64,000 bases of DNA from the NCBI RefSeq assembly GCF_036226765.1, contig NZ_CP109017.1:6263001-6327000 (forward strand), in the 5' to 3' direction. Source of the DNA: Streptomyces sp. NBC_00670. Its GTDB lineage: Bacteria; Actinomycetota; Actinomycetes; Streptomycetales; Streptomycetaceae. Positions 53,065 through 61,506 of this stretch are shown piece by piece (position 1 is the stretch's first letter; each line of letters begins with the position of its first letter). Below the pieces are notes generated by a model. That model saw nothing but the letters and a program-made list of their open reading frames with translations, ran no database searches and was not told the origin of the DNA. The position numbers were made by a program, and so were the translations under genes.

Positions 53065-54292
53065 GGAGATCGCTTCCTGACCTGGTGGCGGTCCGTCCCC
53101 GGACGGCCGCGACGACGGGTGACTGACGCAGGGCGAGGGACATCCGCACGAGGTCCCGGGGACCGTCGTCGGAGGCGGAGGGGGCGGACGGGGCCGCTTC
53201 GGCGGTGGCGCGGCGGGCGTCGTCGTGGGCGCCGGCCGCGTCGATCAGCCTGCCCTCCGGGTCGGCGGCCCGGGCCCGTACGGCCGCCGCCACCATCGCC
53301 GCGTCGGCCTCGGCCCGCGCCTGCTCGGGGTCGGACCCCGCGGCCAGCGCCGCGTCCCGGGCGCGCCGGCGCAGTCCGGCGTCGAAGTACGGGTACAGGC
53401 CGAGCATGCCGTCGTGGATGTCGGACTCCCGCTGGGTCACCCGCAGTTCGGCCGGTGACCACCAGGCGATCCGCACGCCCCGGTGCGACTGCGCGGCCAC
53501 CGGCCGCAGTTCGCGCCAGAGCGGGCCGAGCCGACGGTAGGTGGCCCAGGTCTGCCAGCTGTCCCCGGCCCGCCGGCAGGCCAGCGGGATGCAGAACCCG
53601 ACCGCGCTGATCTGCGCCCCCGCGGAGGCCAGCACCGGCGCCCAGTCACTGCTCAGATAGTCCAGGTCGGCCCCGCGCCAGCGGGCGATCACCGCCGTGA
53701 ACTTGGTGGCCAGGTAGGCCAGGTTGAACAGATAGCCGACGACGATGATCAGCAGCCCGGCCCGCAGCCAGCCCCGCACCTGCAGCGCCCAGCGCCCGCA
53801 CATGACGTTCATCGCGACGCCCGCCACCGTCAGCGCCACGAGGTAGAGCACGATCAGCTCGCGGAGGTACGGCGTGCGCGCGTAGTACGTGTCGAAGTCC
53901 CGCAGCCGCTCCACCGGCGCGCTGCCGAGCACGAACAGCACGACGAGGGCGACGATCACCACGCCGTACCCGGCGGTGATCCACCGGTTGATCAGACGGG
54001 TCCGGGCGGGCGGTCCGCCGCGCCAGTTGACCACCAGCACGAGACAGGACGCGCTGAAGGCGCTCAGCAGGCAGTACACCAGCGGCGCCGAGAAGTTGAC
54101 GATGCCGGTCCACTCGTTGACCTGCGCGATCGTCGGCGGCGCGGCGAAGCAGAAGACCAGGCCCGCCAGCGCGAGCAGTACGCACACCGAGCGCAGCAGC
54201 GGATCGCGCCACGCGCGCCGCAACGCGGGCGCCTTGACGGTGAGCGCCACCGCCATCGCGGCGGAGGGGAGGTAGTAGCCGGAGCCGTCCAT
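53057..54292 (-). CDS. MAB_1171c-family membrane protein
   Basis: 411 residues from ATG 54292. At least seven hydrophobic helices occupy residues ~8-240, including LLALAGLVFCFAAPPTIAQ, YGVVIVALVVLFVLG and AGLLIIVVGYLFNLAYLA. The remaining ~170 residues are cytoplasmic, with LGPLWRELRPV and RVTQRESDIHDGMLGLYPYFD, a conserved feature of this family. It is labelled a putative transporter in databases, but its function is unproven. It is always seen with XRE and ImmA/IrrE partners in actinobacteria (general knowledge), as here. Confidence 0.88.
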   Translation of the reverse strand: MDGSGYYLPSAAMAVALTVKAPALRRAWRDPLLRSVCVLLALAGLVFCFAAPPTIAQVNEWTGIVNFSAPLVYCLLSAFSASCLVLVVNWRGGPPARTRLINRWITAGYGVVIVALVVLFVLGSAPVERLRDFDTYYARTPYLRELIVLYLVALTVAGVAMNVMCGRWALQVRGWLRAGLLIIVVGYLFNLAYLATKFTAVIARWRGADLDYLSSDWAPVLASAGAQISAVGFCIPLACRRAGDSWQTWATYRRLGPLWRELRPVAAQSHRGVRIAWWSPAELRVTQRESDIHDGMLGLYPYFDAGLRRRARDAALAAGSDPEQARAEADAAMVAAAVRARAADPEGRLIDAAGAHDDARRATAEAAPSAPSASDDGPRDLVRMSLALRQSPVVAAVRGRTATRSGSDLHE

Positions 54293-54314
54293 CGTGTCGG
54301 TGCGCCAGTCCCCT

Positions 54315-54863
54315 CTAGCCCTGCGGTCCGCGGTAGCCGAGCGACGCCTCGATGCGCCCGGCCAGGTCGTCGCGGCGCACGGGACCGCGCATCGAGGAAC
54401 CCGCCAGCCAGGTACGGCACTTGCTGGCGAGGAGCAGGCCGAAGCTCTCGGCGTCCTTCTCGTGCGCGAGGTCGAACCGGGTGCGGGCGGCCACCGAGTG
54501 GACGGTGGCCTGGAGATCGGCGGTGTCGCTCAGTAAGCGCGCGGCGACGGCGGCGCCCTCCACGTGGTGGCCGTGGTGCCCGGCGCTCATGTGCCACAGT
54601 TCGTGGCCCAGGATCACCAACTGGTGGTCGGGGGCGGTGCGTTCCTCGACGACGACGAGGTCCTGCTCGGCCATGTCCAGCCAGAGCCCGCTGGCCGTCC
54701 CGGGCGGGAAGACGGCGGTACGGAACTGGACGGGCCGGCCGCGCCGCCGGCTCATGCCGGAGCACAGCGCCGCGTACAGGGCGGACGGGTCCGCCGGTGC
54801 CGGGAGCGTGAGTTCCGCGACGAGTGCGCCGCACAGACGGCGCATGTCCCTGCCAATGCCCAT
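54315..54863 (-). CDS. ImmA/IrrE-type zinc metallopeptidase
   Basis: 182 residues from ATG 54863. The metal motif HELWHMSAGHHGHH contains HExxH (His-Glu-Leu-Trp-His). The family cleaves XRE-type repressors (ImmA/ImmR, IrrE/DdrO). Its partner XRE gene lies 22 bp upstream in the same operon, so repressor cleavage controlling the cassette is the natural inference. The third metal ligand is not obvious. Confidence 0.85.
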   Translation of the reverse strand: MGIGRDMRRLCGALVAELTLPAPADPSALYAALCSGMSRRRGRPVQFRTAVFPPGTASGLWLDMAEQDLVVVEERTAPDHQLVILGHELWHMSAGHHGHHVEGAAVAARLLSDTADLQATVHSVAARTRFDLAHEKDAESFGLLLASKCRTWLAGSSMRGPVRRDDLAGRIEASLGYRGPQG

Positions 54864-54885
54864 GGTCGGTCTTCCCCCTCCCGGC

Positions 54886-55641
54886 TCAGGACTCGGGCCG
54901 TTTGACGCTCTCCAGGAGCATGTCCAGCCACTCCGCGACCTTGTCGCGGTGCTGGTCGGTGGGCAACTGCGCGGCCCGCCAGGCGATGCCGCGCACGCCG
55001 TGGTCCTGCAGCAGCCGTTCCAGTGGATCGTCGGGGGCGGGTGGCGCGTCCGCGTGCGCGGCGGTCCCGTCCTCGCGCACGGCGCGTTCCTGGCCCGTAC
55101 GCTCGCGGTCCGGCCCCTCCGGGCGGCCCGCCGTGCCCCCGCGGTCCGCGAGTTGCTGGAGCAGGTCCTGTTCGATGTGCTGGAGTGCGGTGGCGAGCGC
55201 GTCCGGGTCGTCGGCGGTCAGGAAGCCGGCGTGCACGCGGAAGAAGCGCTGGATGGCGTCGCAGTGCTCCATCGTGGGGCGGCGGTCGCCGTTGATGAGC
55301 GCGCCGGCCTGCTGGCGCGACATGCCCGCGCCGTCGGCGATCTCCTGCTGGGTGTACTTGCGGCCGTTCGGTTTCAGCCGGGTCCGGCGCAACAGTCCGA
55401 GCCGTTGCAGGAAGCGGGCCTGGAGGTCCGGTTCGCCCGCCGGACGCCCGGCGAGCAGCGCCTTCACCACGGGATCCGGTACGCCCGACGCCGCTGAAAG
55501 GCGGCCGGTGTCGAACACCTCGGCGTGCGGTACGCCGAGCCGGTCGGCGAGGGCGGTGACCCGGGAGACGACGGCCGTCAGCAGCCCCGTCGCCGCGGCG
55601 TCCGGAACCTCGTAGCCATCCGTCACCGACCCAACTCCCAT
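54886..55641 (-). CDS. XRE-family transcriptional regulator
   Basis: 251 residues from ATG 55641. The HTH lies mid-protein: YTQQEIADGAGMSRQQAGALINGDRRP (about 95-121), with an N-terminal helical domain and a C-terminal region containing an acidic linker. It is the first gene of the cassette and divergent from the MmyB-type LBD gene across 280 bp; it is the likely substrate of the adjacent peptidase. Confidence 0.9.
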   Translation of the reverse strand: MGVGSVTDGYEVPDAAATGLLTAVVSRVTALADRLGVPHAEVFDTGRLSAASGVPDPVVKALLAGRPAGEPDLQARFLQRLGLLRRTRLKPNGRKYTQQEIADGAGMSRQQAGALINGDRRPTMEHCDAIQRFFRVHAGFLTADDPDALATALQHIEQDLLQQLADRGGTAGRPEGPDRERTGQERAVREDGTAAHADAPPAPDDPLERLLQDHGVRGIAWRAAQLPTDQHRDKVAEWLDMLLESVKRPES

Positions 55642-55921
55642 GTCTCTCAGGCCGTTTCCTCAGCGCGCTCTCAGGAAGGGCGGGTATGAACAGGGACGAC
55701 CCGTGTCGTGTGTCCCGAACCACCCGGAGAGTAACGGCTCCTTCGAACTCGCATCCAGGTCTCGCCACAACTGTGGCGAGATTCAGCCGTCCCCGGCGCG
55801 GGAATGCCACGATAGTTGACACGCGTCGGCGGTGGCCCCGAGTATCGGGGCTCCGCGTGACGGCGGGTGAGCGGGACCGGCCGGAGAGTGCGGGACCCAG
55901 GGCAAGAGGGGTGACCACCCG

Positions 55922-56551
55922 ATGGTGCAGCAGGCAGGGGGACAGCGGTCGGTACCGCGGTCCGTGCCCGGACGTCCCGAGGTGCGCGCGTATCTGCGGG
56001 ACTACGCGGCGCTGCTCGAGTCCACGCCCTTCCCGTCGGTCGTCCACGACCACCGGTGGGACGTCGTGCTCGCCAACTCCGCGTACGAGGAGCTGTTCGC
56101 GGGGGTCGGGCCGCATCCCACGGCCATGCCGGGCGACAACCTGCTGCGGTTCGTGCTGTTCCATCCGGACGCGGCGCGGGTGCTCGGGGAGCACGAGTCG
56201 AGCTGGGCGCTGCCGATGCTCGCCGACTTCGCGTCGGCGGTGGAGCGGCACGGGCACGACCGGGGGTTGCAGGCGATCCGGCGCGAGATCGCGCAGGACC
56301 CGATCATGGACGTCGCCTATCGGCACGGGGTGCCGCACTGGCTGCGGGCGGTGGGGGCGGATGCGGGGGAGCCGGACGGGGCGGTGCGGCCGTTGCACCA
56401 CCCCGACCCCCGGTGGGGCGGGGTGTGCCGGGTGGTGGGGGAGACGCCTCGGACTCTGCGTGAGGTGGGGTATGTGCGGTTGACGTTGGTGTTGCGGGAG
56501 GCGGCGAGGGCGGGGGCGCGCCTGCGGGTGGTGCCGGCCGTGGAGGGCTGA
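55922..56551 (+). CDS. Stand-alone MmyB-type ligand-binding domain (no HTH)
   Basis: 209 residues from ATG 55922 (AGAGGGG upstream). The domain (VHDHRWDVVLANSAYEELF ... NLLRFVLFHPDAARVL ... RRDIAQDP-like RREIAQDP ... GELR-like end) matches the MmyB ligand-binding C-terminal half of XRE regulators, but the expected ~90-residue N-terminal HTH is absent. No HTH lies between 55642 and 55921 in any frame I checked. It may act as a sensor partner of the divergent XRE regulator (inference). Confidence 0.78.
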   Translation: MVQQAGGQRSVPRSVPGRPEVRAYLRDYAALLESTPFPSVVHDHRWDVVLANSAYEELFAGVGPHPTAMPGDNLLRFVLFHPDAARVLGEHESSWALPMLADFASAVERHGHDRGLQAIRREIAQDPIMDVAYRHGVPHWLRAVGADAGEPDGAVRPLHHPDPRWGGVCRVVGETPRTLREVGYVRLTLVLREAARAGARLRVVPAVEG

Positions 56552-56703
56552 CGCCCTCCGGCTCCCTTCCCGCCAAGAGCTGGACCCCGGCTCCGTCGAC
56601 GTTCAGGTCGCCGACGGCGCCGGGGTCCCGGGGTCGGGCCCCGGGCGCCTTATGGACTGGGGGTGCCTGTACGTGGTCGGGTGCAGATGCGATGTGGTCG
56701 CTC

Positions 56704-56909
56704 GCGCAGTTCCCCGCGCCCCTGAGTTGGCCGGGGTTGGTCGGGAGTGCACTGGCGAGGTCCCTCCTGTGCCCCAGGCCCCAGGGGCCCCAGGGGCGCG
56801 GGACCGTACCGATGTGCGGCTCCGCCGCGTGGACGCGACCAGCCACGAGCCACTCGCACCCGACGACGCAAGCTCACCACCCCACCCCCAGGGGCGCGGG
56901 GAACTGCGC
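56704..56909. repeat. Inverted pair of the inner palindromic arm flanking ~165 bp
   Basis: The 21-base inner arm (starting GCGCAGTTCCCC) at 56704-56724 and its exact complement at 56889-56909 enclose 164 bp. The insert is unlike the spacer of the complete element at 17857-18119. Confidence 0.75.
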
Positions 56910-56986
56910 GACACAAGCCACTCACCCACCCGCACTCGCCCGCCCACACGAACCCCCACCCCCCCCACGCACCGCAACGCAACAAC

Positions 56987-57014
56987 AACGCAAGCCGTTT
57001 GCGCGGCTTGCGTT
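56987..57014. promoter_or_regulatory. LacI-type operator immediately upstream of the LacI gene
   Basis: Perfect 11-bp arms AACGCAAGCCG (56987-56997) and CGGCTTGCGTT (57004-57014) with a 6-bp spacer, ending 11 bp before the regulator ATG. It overlaps the likely promoter, so autorepression is expected. Confidence 0.8.
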
Positions 57015-57025
57015 ATCCTTGCGGC

Positions 57026-58027
57026 ATGACACGTCGTCTCGCCGAGGTCGCGAAAAAGGTCGGGGTCAGCGAAGCCACCGTCAGTCGCGTGTTGAACGGG
57101 AAGCCGGGGGTCTCCGAGGCCACCCGGCAGTCCGTTCTGTCCGCGCTCGACGTCCTCGGGTACGAGCGCCCGACCCAGCTCAGGGGCGAACGCGCCCGCC
57201 TCGTCGGCCTCGTCCTGCCCGAGCTGCAGAACCCGATCTTCCCGGCCTTCGCCGAGGTGATCGGCGGCGCGCTCGCACAGCACGGGCTCACCCCCGTGCT
57301 GTGCACGCAGACCAAGGGCGGCGTCTCCGAGGCCGACTACGTCACCCTCCTCCTGCAACAGCAAGTGTCCGGCGTCGTGTTCGCCGGCGGCCTGTACGCC
57401 CAGGCCGACGCCCCGCACGACCACTACCGCCAGCTCGCCGAGCGCAACATCCCCGTCGTCCTGGTGAACGCCGCCATCGCCCGCCTCGGCTTCCCCGCCG
57501 TCTCCTGCGACGACGCCGTTGCCGTCGAGCAGGCCTGGCGCCACCTGGCCTCCCTCGGGCACGAGCGGATCGGCCTGGTGCTCGGCCCCGCCGACCACAT
57601 GCCCTCCGCGCGCAAGCTCGCCGCCGCCCGCGCGGTGGCGGGCGACGCGCTGCCCGACGACGCCGTCGGCCGCGCCATCTTCTCCATCGAGGGCGGCCAC
57701 GCGGCCGCGGCCAAGCTCATCGACCGCGGCGTCACCGGGTTCATCTGCGCCTCCGACCCGCTCGCCCTCGGCGTCATCCGCGCCGCCCGCCGCCGCGGGC
57801 TCGACGTCCCCGGCGAGATCTCCGTCGTCGGCTACGACGACTCCGCGCTGATGAACTGCACCGAGCCCCCGCTGACCACCGTCCGCCAGCCCATCGACGC
57901 CATGGGCAAGGCCGCCGTCGAACTGCTCAACGCGCAGATCGCCGGCAGCTCCGTACCCGCCGACGAGCTGCTGTTCGAGCCGGAGCTGGTGGTCCGGGGC
58001 TCGACCGCGCAGGCACCCCGCGCCTGA
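57026..58027 (+). CDS. LacI-family transcriptional regulator of an alpha-glucan locus
   Basis: 333 residues from ATG 57026; no ribosome site is visible, so translation may be leaderless or weak. The HTH-hinge is RLAEVAKKVGVSEATVSRVLNGKPGVSEATR. The periplasmic-binding-protein-like domain includes LPELQNPIFPAFAEVIGGAL, FICASDPLALGVI and TTVRQPIDAMGKAAVELL. It probably represses the downstream binding-protein/permease/glycosidase operon, with an alpha-glucoside as inducer. The family and layout resemble MalR-malEFG-aglA. Confidence 0.92.
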   Translation: MTRRLAEVAKKVGVSEATVSRVLNGKPGVSEATRQSVLSALDVLGYERPTQLRGERARLVGLVLPELQNPIFPAFAEVIGGALAQHGLTPVLCTQTKGGVSEADYVTLLLQQQVSGVVFAGGLYAQADAPHDHYRQLAERNIPVVLVNAAIARLGFPAVSCDDAVAVEQAWRHLASLGHERIGLVLGPADHMPSARKLAAARAVAGDALPDDAVGRAIFSIEGGHAAAAKLIDRGVTGFICASDPLALGVIRAARRRGLDVPGEISVVGYDDSALMNCTEPPLTTVRQPIDAMGKAAVELLNAQIAGSSVPADELLFEPELVVRGSTAQAPRA

Positions 58028-58083
58028 CTCACGTCGAAACGATTCACTCGGCAGCCGACAAGATCCGCTCTGCTGTCGAATAA

Positions 58084-58113
58084 TTGCAAAGTTCGCGCGA
58101 TCTATTGCGCAAC
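58084..58113. promoter_or_regulatory. TTGCGCAA-containing operator upstream of the sugar-uptake operon
   Basis: TTGCAAAG at the left and TTGCGCAA (58105-58112) at the right, with a GC-rich centre. It shares the TTGCG core with the operator at 56987-57014, so the same LacI protein likely binds both. Confidence 0.6.
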
Positions 58114-58243
58114 CTCCCTCCCGGTGCTTGAGTGTGCGTCGCCAGTCACGGGTGGTACGGACCATGCGCGGTCACGCATCGGCCAAGCGCGGTCGCCGTA
58201 CCCCCGTGGGCCTTTCCACGCTCCTGCCCAAAGGGGTCCACCG

Positions 58244-59596
58244 ATGACACGCACCGGGTTCCGCCGTACCTTCGTCGCGATCGGCGTCTGTTCCCTCGCC
58301 TCCCTCGCCGTCACCGCCTGCGGCGGCAGCGACGACGACGCGGCGGGCGGCAAGACCCGCATCACCGTCAACTGCATGCCGCCCAAGAGCGCCAAGGTCG
58401 ACCGGAAGTTCTTCGAGGAGGACATCGCGTCCTTCGAGAAGCAGAACCCGGACATCGACGTCGTCGCCCACGACGCCTTCCCCTGCCAGGACCCCAAGAC
58501 CTTCGACGCCAAGCTCGCCGGCGGCCAGATGGAGGACGTGTTCTACACGTACTTCACCGACGCGCGGCACGTCGTCGACATCAACCAGGCCGCCGATCTC
58601 ACCCCGTACGTCAAGGAGTTGAAGAGCTACTCCACGCTGCAGAAGCAGCTCAAGGACATCTACACCGTCGACGGCAAGGTCTACGGCATCCCGCGCACCG
58701 GCTACTCGATGGGCCTCATCTACAACCGGAAGCTGTTCGAGAAGGCCGGACTCGCCCCCGACAAGCCCCCGGCCACCTGGGAAGAGGTGCGCGCCGACGC
58801 CAAGAAGATCGCCGCCCTCGGCAACGGCACCGTCGGCTACGCCGACTACAGCGCCCAGAACCAGGGCGGCTGGCACTTCACCGCCGAGCTGTACTCCCAG
58901 GGCGGCAACGTCGTCAGCGCCGACGGCAAGAAGGCCACCGTCGACACCCCCGAGGGCCACGCCGTCCTGCAGAACCTGCACGACATGCGGTGGAACGACG
59001 ACTCCATGGGCAGCAAGCAGCTCCTCGTCATCAACGACGCCCAGCAGATGATGGGTTCCGGCAAGCTCGGCATGTACCTCGCCGCCCCCGACAACATCCC
59101 GATCCTGGTCAAGGAGAAGGGCGGCAACTACAAGGACCTCGCGCTCGCCCCCATGCCCGGCGGCAAGGGCACCCTCATCGGCGGCGACGGCTACATGTTC
59201 AACAAGAAGGACAGCCCCGCCCAGATCCGCGCCGGCCTCAAGTGGCTCGACCACATGTTCCTCACCCCCGGCAAGGGCTTCCTCGGCGACTACGCCCGCG
59301 CCAAGAAGAACGGCGGCCCCGTCGGACTGCCCGAGCCGCGCCTGTTCACCGGCGCCGCCGACGCCAAGGACCAGCAGGTCAAGAAGGCCAACGCCAACGT
59401 GCCCGTGGAGAACTACCAGAGCTTCCTGGACGGCAACCAGAGCCTTCAGATGAAGATCGAGCCGCCGCACGCCCAGCAGCTCTACTCCGTCCTCGACGGC
59501 GTCGTCTCCGCCGTCCTCACCAAGAAGGACGCCGACATCGACTCACTCCTCAAGGAGGCCTCCGGGAAGATCGACAGCATCCTCGCCCGGAGCTGA
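58244..59596 (+). CDS. Extracellular sugar-binding lipoprotein (ABC family 1)
   Basis: 450 residues from ATG 58244 (AAAGGGG upstream). Signal and lipobox VTAC place the lipidated Cys at 26. The mature part is a two-lobed binding protein with the family patterns YGIPRTGYSMGLIYNRKLFEKAG, and cysteines (C in NCMPPKS and FPCQDPK) that may form a disulphide near the N-terminus. It delivers a sugar or oligosaccharide to the two permeases that follow. Predicted ligand: alpha-glucooligosaccharides (inference from the GH13 and GH87-type genes downstream). Confidence 0.93.
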   Translation: MTRTGFRRTFVAIGVCSLASLAVTACGGSDDDAAGGKTRITVNCMPPKSAKVDRKFFEEDIASFEKQNPDIDVVAHDAFPCQDPKTFDAKLAGGQMEDVFYTYFTDARHVVDINQAADLTPYVKELKSYSTLQKQLKDIYTVDGKVYGIPRTGYSMGLIYNRKLFEKAGLAPDKPPATWEEVRADAKKIAALGNGTVGYADYSAQNQGGWHFTAELYSQGGNVVSADGKKATVDTPEGHAVLQNLHDMRWNDDSMGSKQLLVINDAQQMMGSGKLGMYLAAPDNIPILVKEKGGNYKDLALAPMPGGKGTLIGGDGYMFNKKDSPAQIRAGLKWLDHMFLTPGKGFLGDYARAKKNGGPVGLPEPRLFTGAADAKDQQVKKANANVPVENYQSFLDGNQSLQMKIEPPHAQQLYSVLDGVVSAVLTKKDADIDSLLKEASGKIDSILARS

Positions 59597-59602
59597 GCAC
59601 CG

Positions 59603-60568
59603 ATGACCAAGACGGCCTCCCGCCCTCCCGTCGAGGCACCCGCCGCCCGCCCGGCCCCCGCGAGGACGCCCTCCCCGGCGTCGGGGGCCGGCCGGCGGCG
59701 CCGCCTCGGCGACCAGGCCCGCGCCTACGCCTTCCTCCTCGGCGGACTGCTCTGCTTCGCCCTGTTCTCCTGGTACCCGGCGATCCGCGCGGTCGTGATC
59801 GCCTTCCAGAAGTACACCCCCGGCTCCGCCCCGGAGTGGGTCGGCACCGACAACTTCACCCGCGTCCTGCACGACCCCGAGTTCGGCGACGCCTGGCGCA
59901 ACACGCTCACCTTCACCGGGCTCGCCCTGCTCATCGGCTTCGCCGTCCCGTTCGTCCTCGCCCTGGTCCTCAACGAACTCCGGCACGCCAAGGCGTTCTT
60001 CCGGGTCGCCGTCTACCTGCCGGTGATGATCCCGCCGGTGGTCAGCGCCCTGCTGTGGAAGTGGTTCTACGACCCCGGTTCCGGCCTCGCCAACGAGGCG
60101 CTGCGGTTCCTGCACCTGCCCACGTCCAACTGGTCCAACGGTGCCGACACCGCACTCGTCTCCCTCGTCCTCGTCGCCACCTGGGCCAACATGGGCGGCA
60201 CCGTCCTCATCTACCTGGCGGCCCTGCAGTCCATCCCCGGCGAGCTCTACGAGGCCGCCGAACTGGACGGCGCCAGTCTGCTCCAGCGGATACGGCACGT
60301 CACGATCCCGCAGACCCGGTTCGTGATCCTCATGCTGATGCTGCTGCAGATCATCGCCACCATGCAGGTCTTCACCGAACCGTTCGTCATCACCGGCGGC
60401 GGCCCGGAGAACTCCACCGTCACCGTGCTCTACCTCATCTACAAGTACGCCTTCCTCTACAACGACTTCGGCGGCGCCTGCGCGCTCAGCGTCATGCTGC
60501 TCGTGCTCCTCGGCCTCTTCTCCGCCCTCTACCTCCGGCTCACCCGCACCGACGGGGAGGACGCATGA
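59603..60568 (+). CDS. Carbohydrate ABC permease (MalF type)
   Basis: 321 residues from ATG 59603, six bases after the lipoprotein stop. Six hydrophobic helices; the EAA loop is ELYEAAELDGASLLQRIRHVTIPQ, which docks the shared ATPase (MsiK in streptomycetes, encoded elsewhere). It forms the channel with the MalG-type partner; the stop overlaps that gene by four bases. Confidence 0.95.
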   Translation: MTKTASRPPVEAPAARPAPARTPSPASGAGRRRRLGDQARAYAFLLGGLLCFALFSWYPAIRAVVIAFQKYTPGSAPEWVGTDNFTRVLHDPEFGDAWRNTLTFTGLALLIGFAVPFVLALVLNELRHAKAFFRVAVYLPVMIPPVVSALLWKWFYDPGSGLANEALRFLHLPTSNWSNGADTALVSLVLVATWANMGGTVLIYLAALQSIPGELYEAAELDGASLLQRIRHVTIPQTRFVILMLMLLQIIATMQVFTEPFVITGGGPENSTVTVLYLIYKYAFLYNDFGGACALSVMLLVLLGLFSALYLRLTRTDGEDA

Positions 60569-61446
60569 GCAACGGCACCCGTACCCTCGTCTCCCCGGCC
60601 GCGCTGGCCCGCCCGCGCGGCAAGGCGATCTACTGGGGCGTCTTCACCGCCGTCGTCCTGCTGTTCGCGCTCGCCTTCCTCTTCCCCGTGTACTGGATGG
60701 TCACCGGCGCGATGAAGTCCCCGGACGAGGTCGCCCGCACCCCGCCCACCCTGGTCCCCGAGCACTGGCACCTCAGCGGCTACACCGACGCCTGGGACCT
60801 GATGCAGCTCCCGCAGCACCTGTGGAACACCGTTGTCCAGGCCGCCGGCGCCTGGGCCTTCCAGCTGGTGTTCTGCACCGCCGCCGCCTACGCCCTGTCC
60901 CGGCTGAGGCCCGTCTTCGGCAAGGTGATCCTCGGCGGCATCCTCGCCACCCTGATGGTGCCGACGCAGGCACTCGTCGTGCCGAAGTACCTCACCGTCG
61001 CCGACCTGCCGTTCCTGCACACCAGTCTGCTCAACGACCCGCTCGGCATCTGGCTGCCCGCCGTCGCCAACGCCTTCAACCTCTACCTGCTCAAGCGGTT
61101 CTTCGACCAGCTCCCCAAGGACGTGCTGGAGGCCGCCGAGATCGACGGCGCCGGCAAGCTGCGCACCCTGTGGTCCGTCGTGCTGCCCATGTCACGGCCC
61201 GTGCTCGGCGTGGTGTCGATCTTCGCCCTGGTCGCCGTCTGGCAGGACTTCCTGTGGCCGCTGATGGTGTTCTCCGACACCGACAAACAGCCCATCAGCG
61301 TCGCCCTGGTGCAGCTGTCGCAGAACATCCAGCTCACCGTGCTCATCGCCGCCATGGTGATCGCCAGCATCCCGATGGTCGCCCTGTTCCTCGTCTTCCA
61401 GCGGCACATCATCGCCGGCATCAGCGCGGGCAGCACCAAGGGCTGA
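60565..61446 (+). CDS. Carbohydrate ABC permease (MalG type)
   Basis: 293 residues from ATG 60565, coupled to the MalF-type stop (ATGA). Six helices; the EAA loop is DVLEAAEIDGAGKLRTLWSVVLP. No ATPase gene is present, consistent with the multitasking MsiK of Streptomyces (general knowledge). Confidence 0.95.
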   Translation: MSNGTRTLVSPAALARPRGKAIYWGVFTAVVLLFALAFLFPVYWMVTGAMKSPDEVARTPPTLVPEHWHLSGYTDAWDLMQLPQHLWNTVVQAAGAWAFQLVFCTAAAYALSRLRPVFGKVILGGILATLMVPTQALVVPKYLTVADLPFLHTSLLNDPLGIWLPAVANAFNLYLLKRFFDQLPKDVLEAAEIDGAGKLRTLWSVVLPMSRPVLGVVSIFALVAVWQDFLWPLMVFSDTDKQPISVALVQLSQNIQLTVLIAAMVIASIPMVALFLVFQRHIIAGISAGSTKG

Positions 61447-61506
61447 CGGCCGTCTCCGCGGCGACGGCCCCGCCCGCCACCCCCACCGAACAGAAAGGCA
61501 CGCACC

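Larger units (their letters stand above)
56552..57025. other. Intergenic region with an inverted repeat pair and an operator
   Basis: No supported gene in 474 bp. It holds an inverted pair of the GCGCAGTTCCCC element (56704-56724 and 56889-56909) and the LacI operator at 56987-57014, plus promoter sequence for the LacI gene. Confidence 0.6.
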
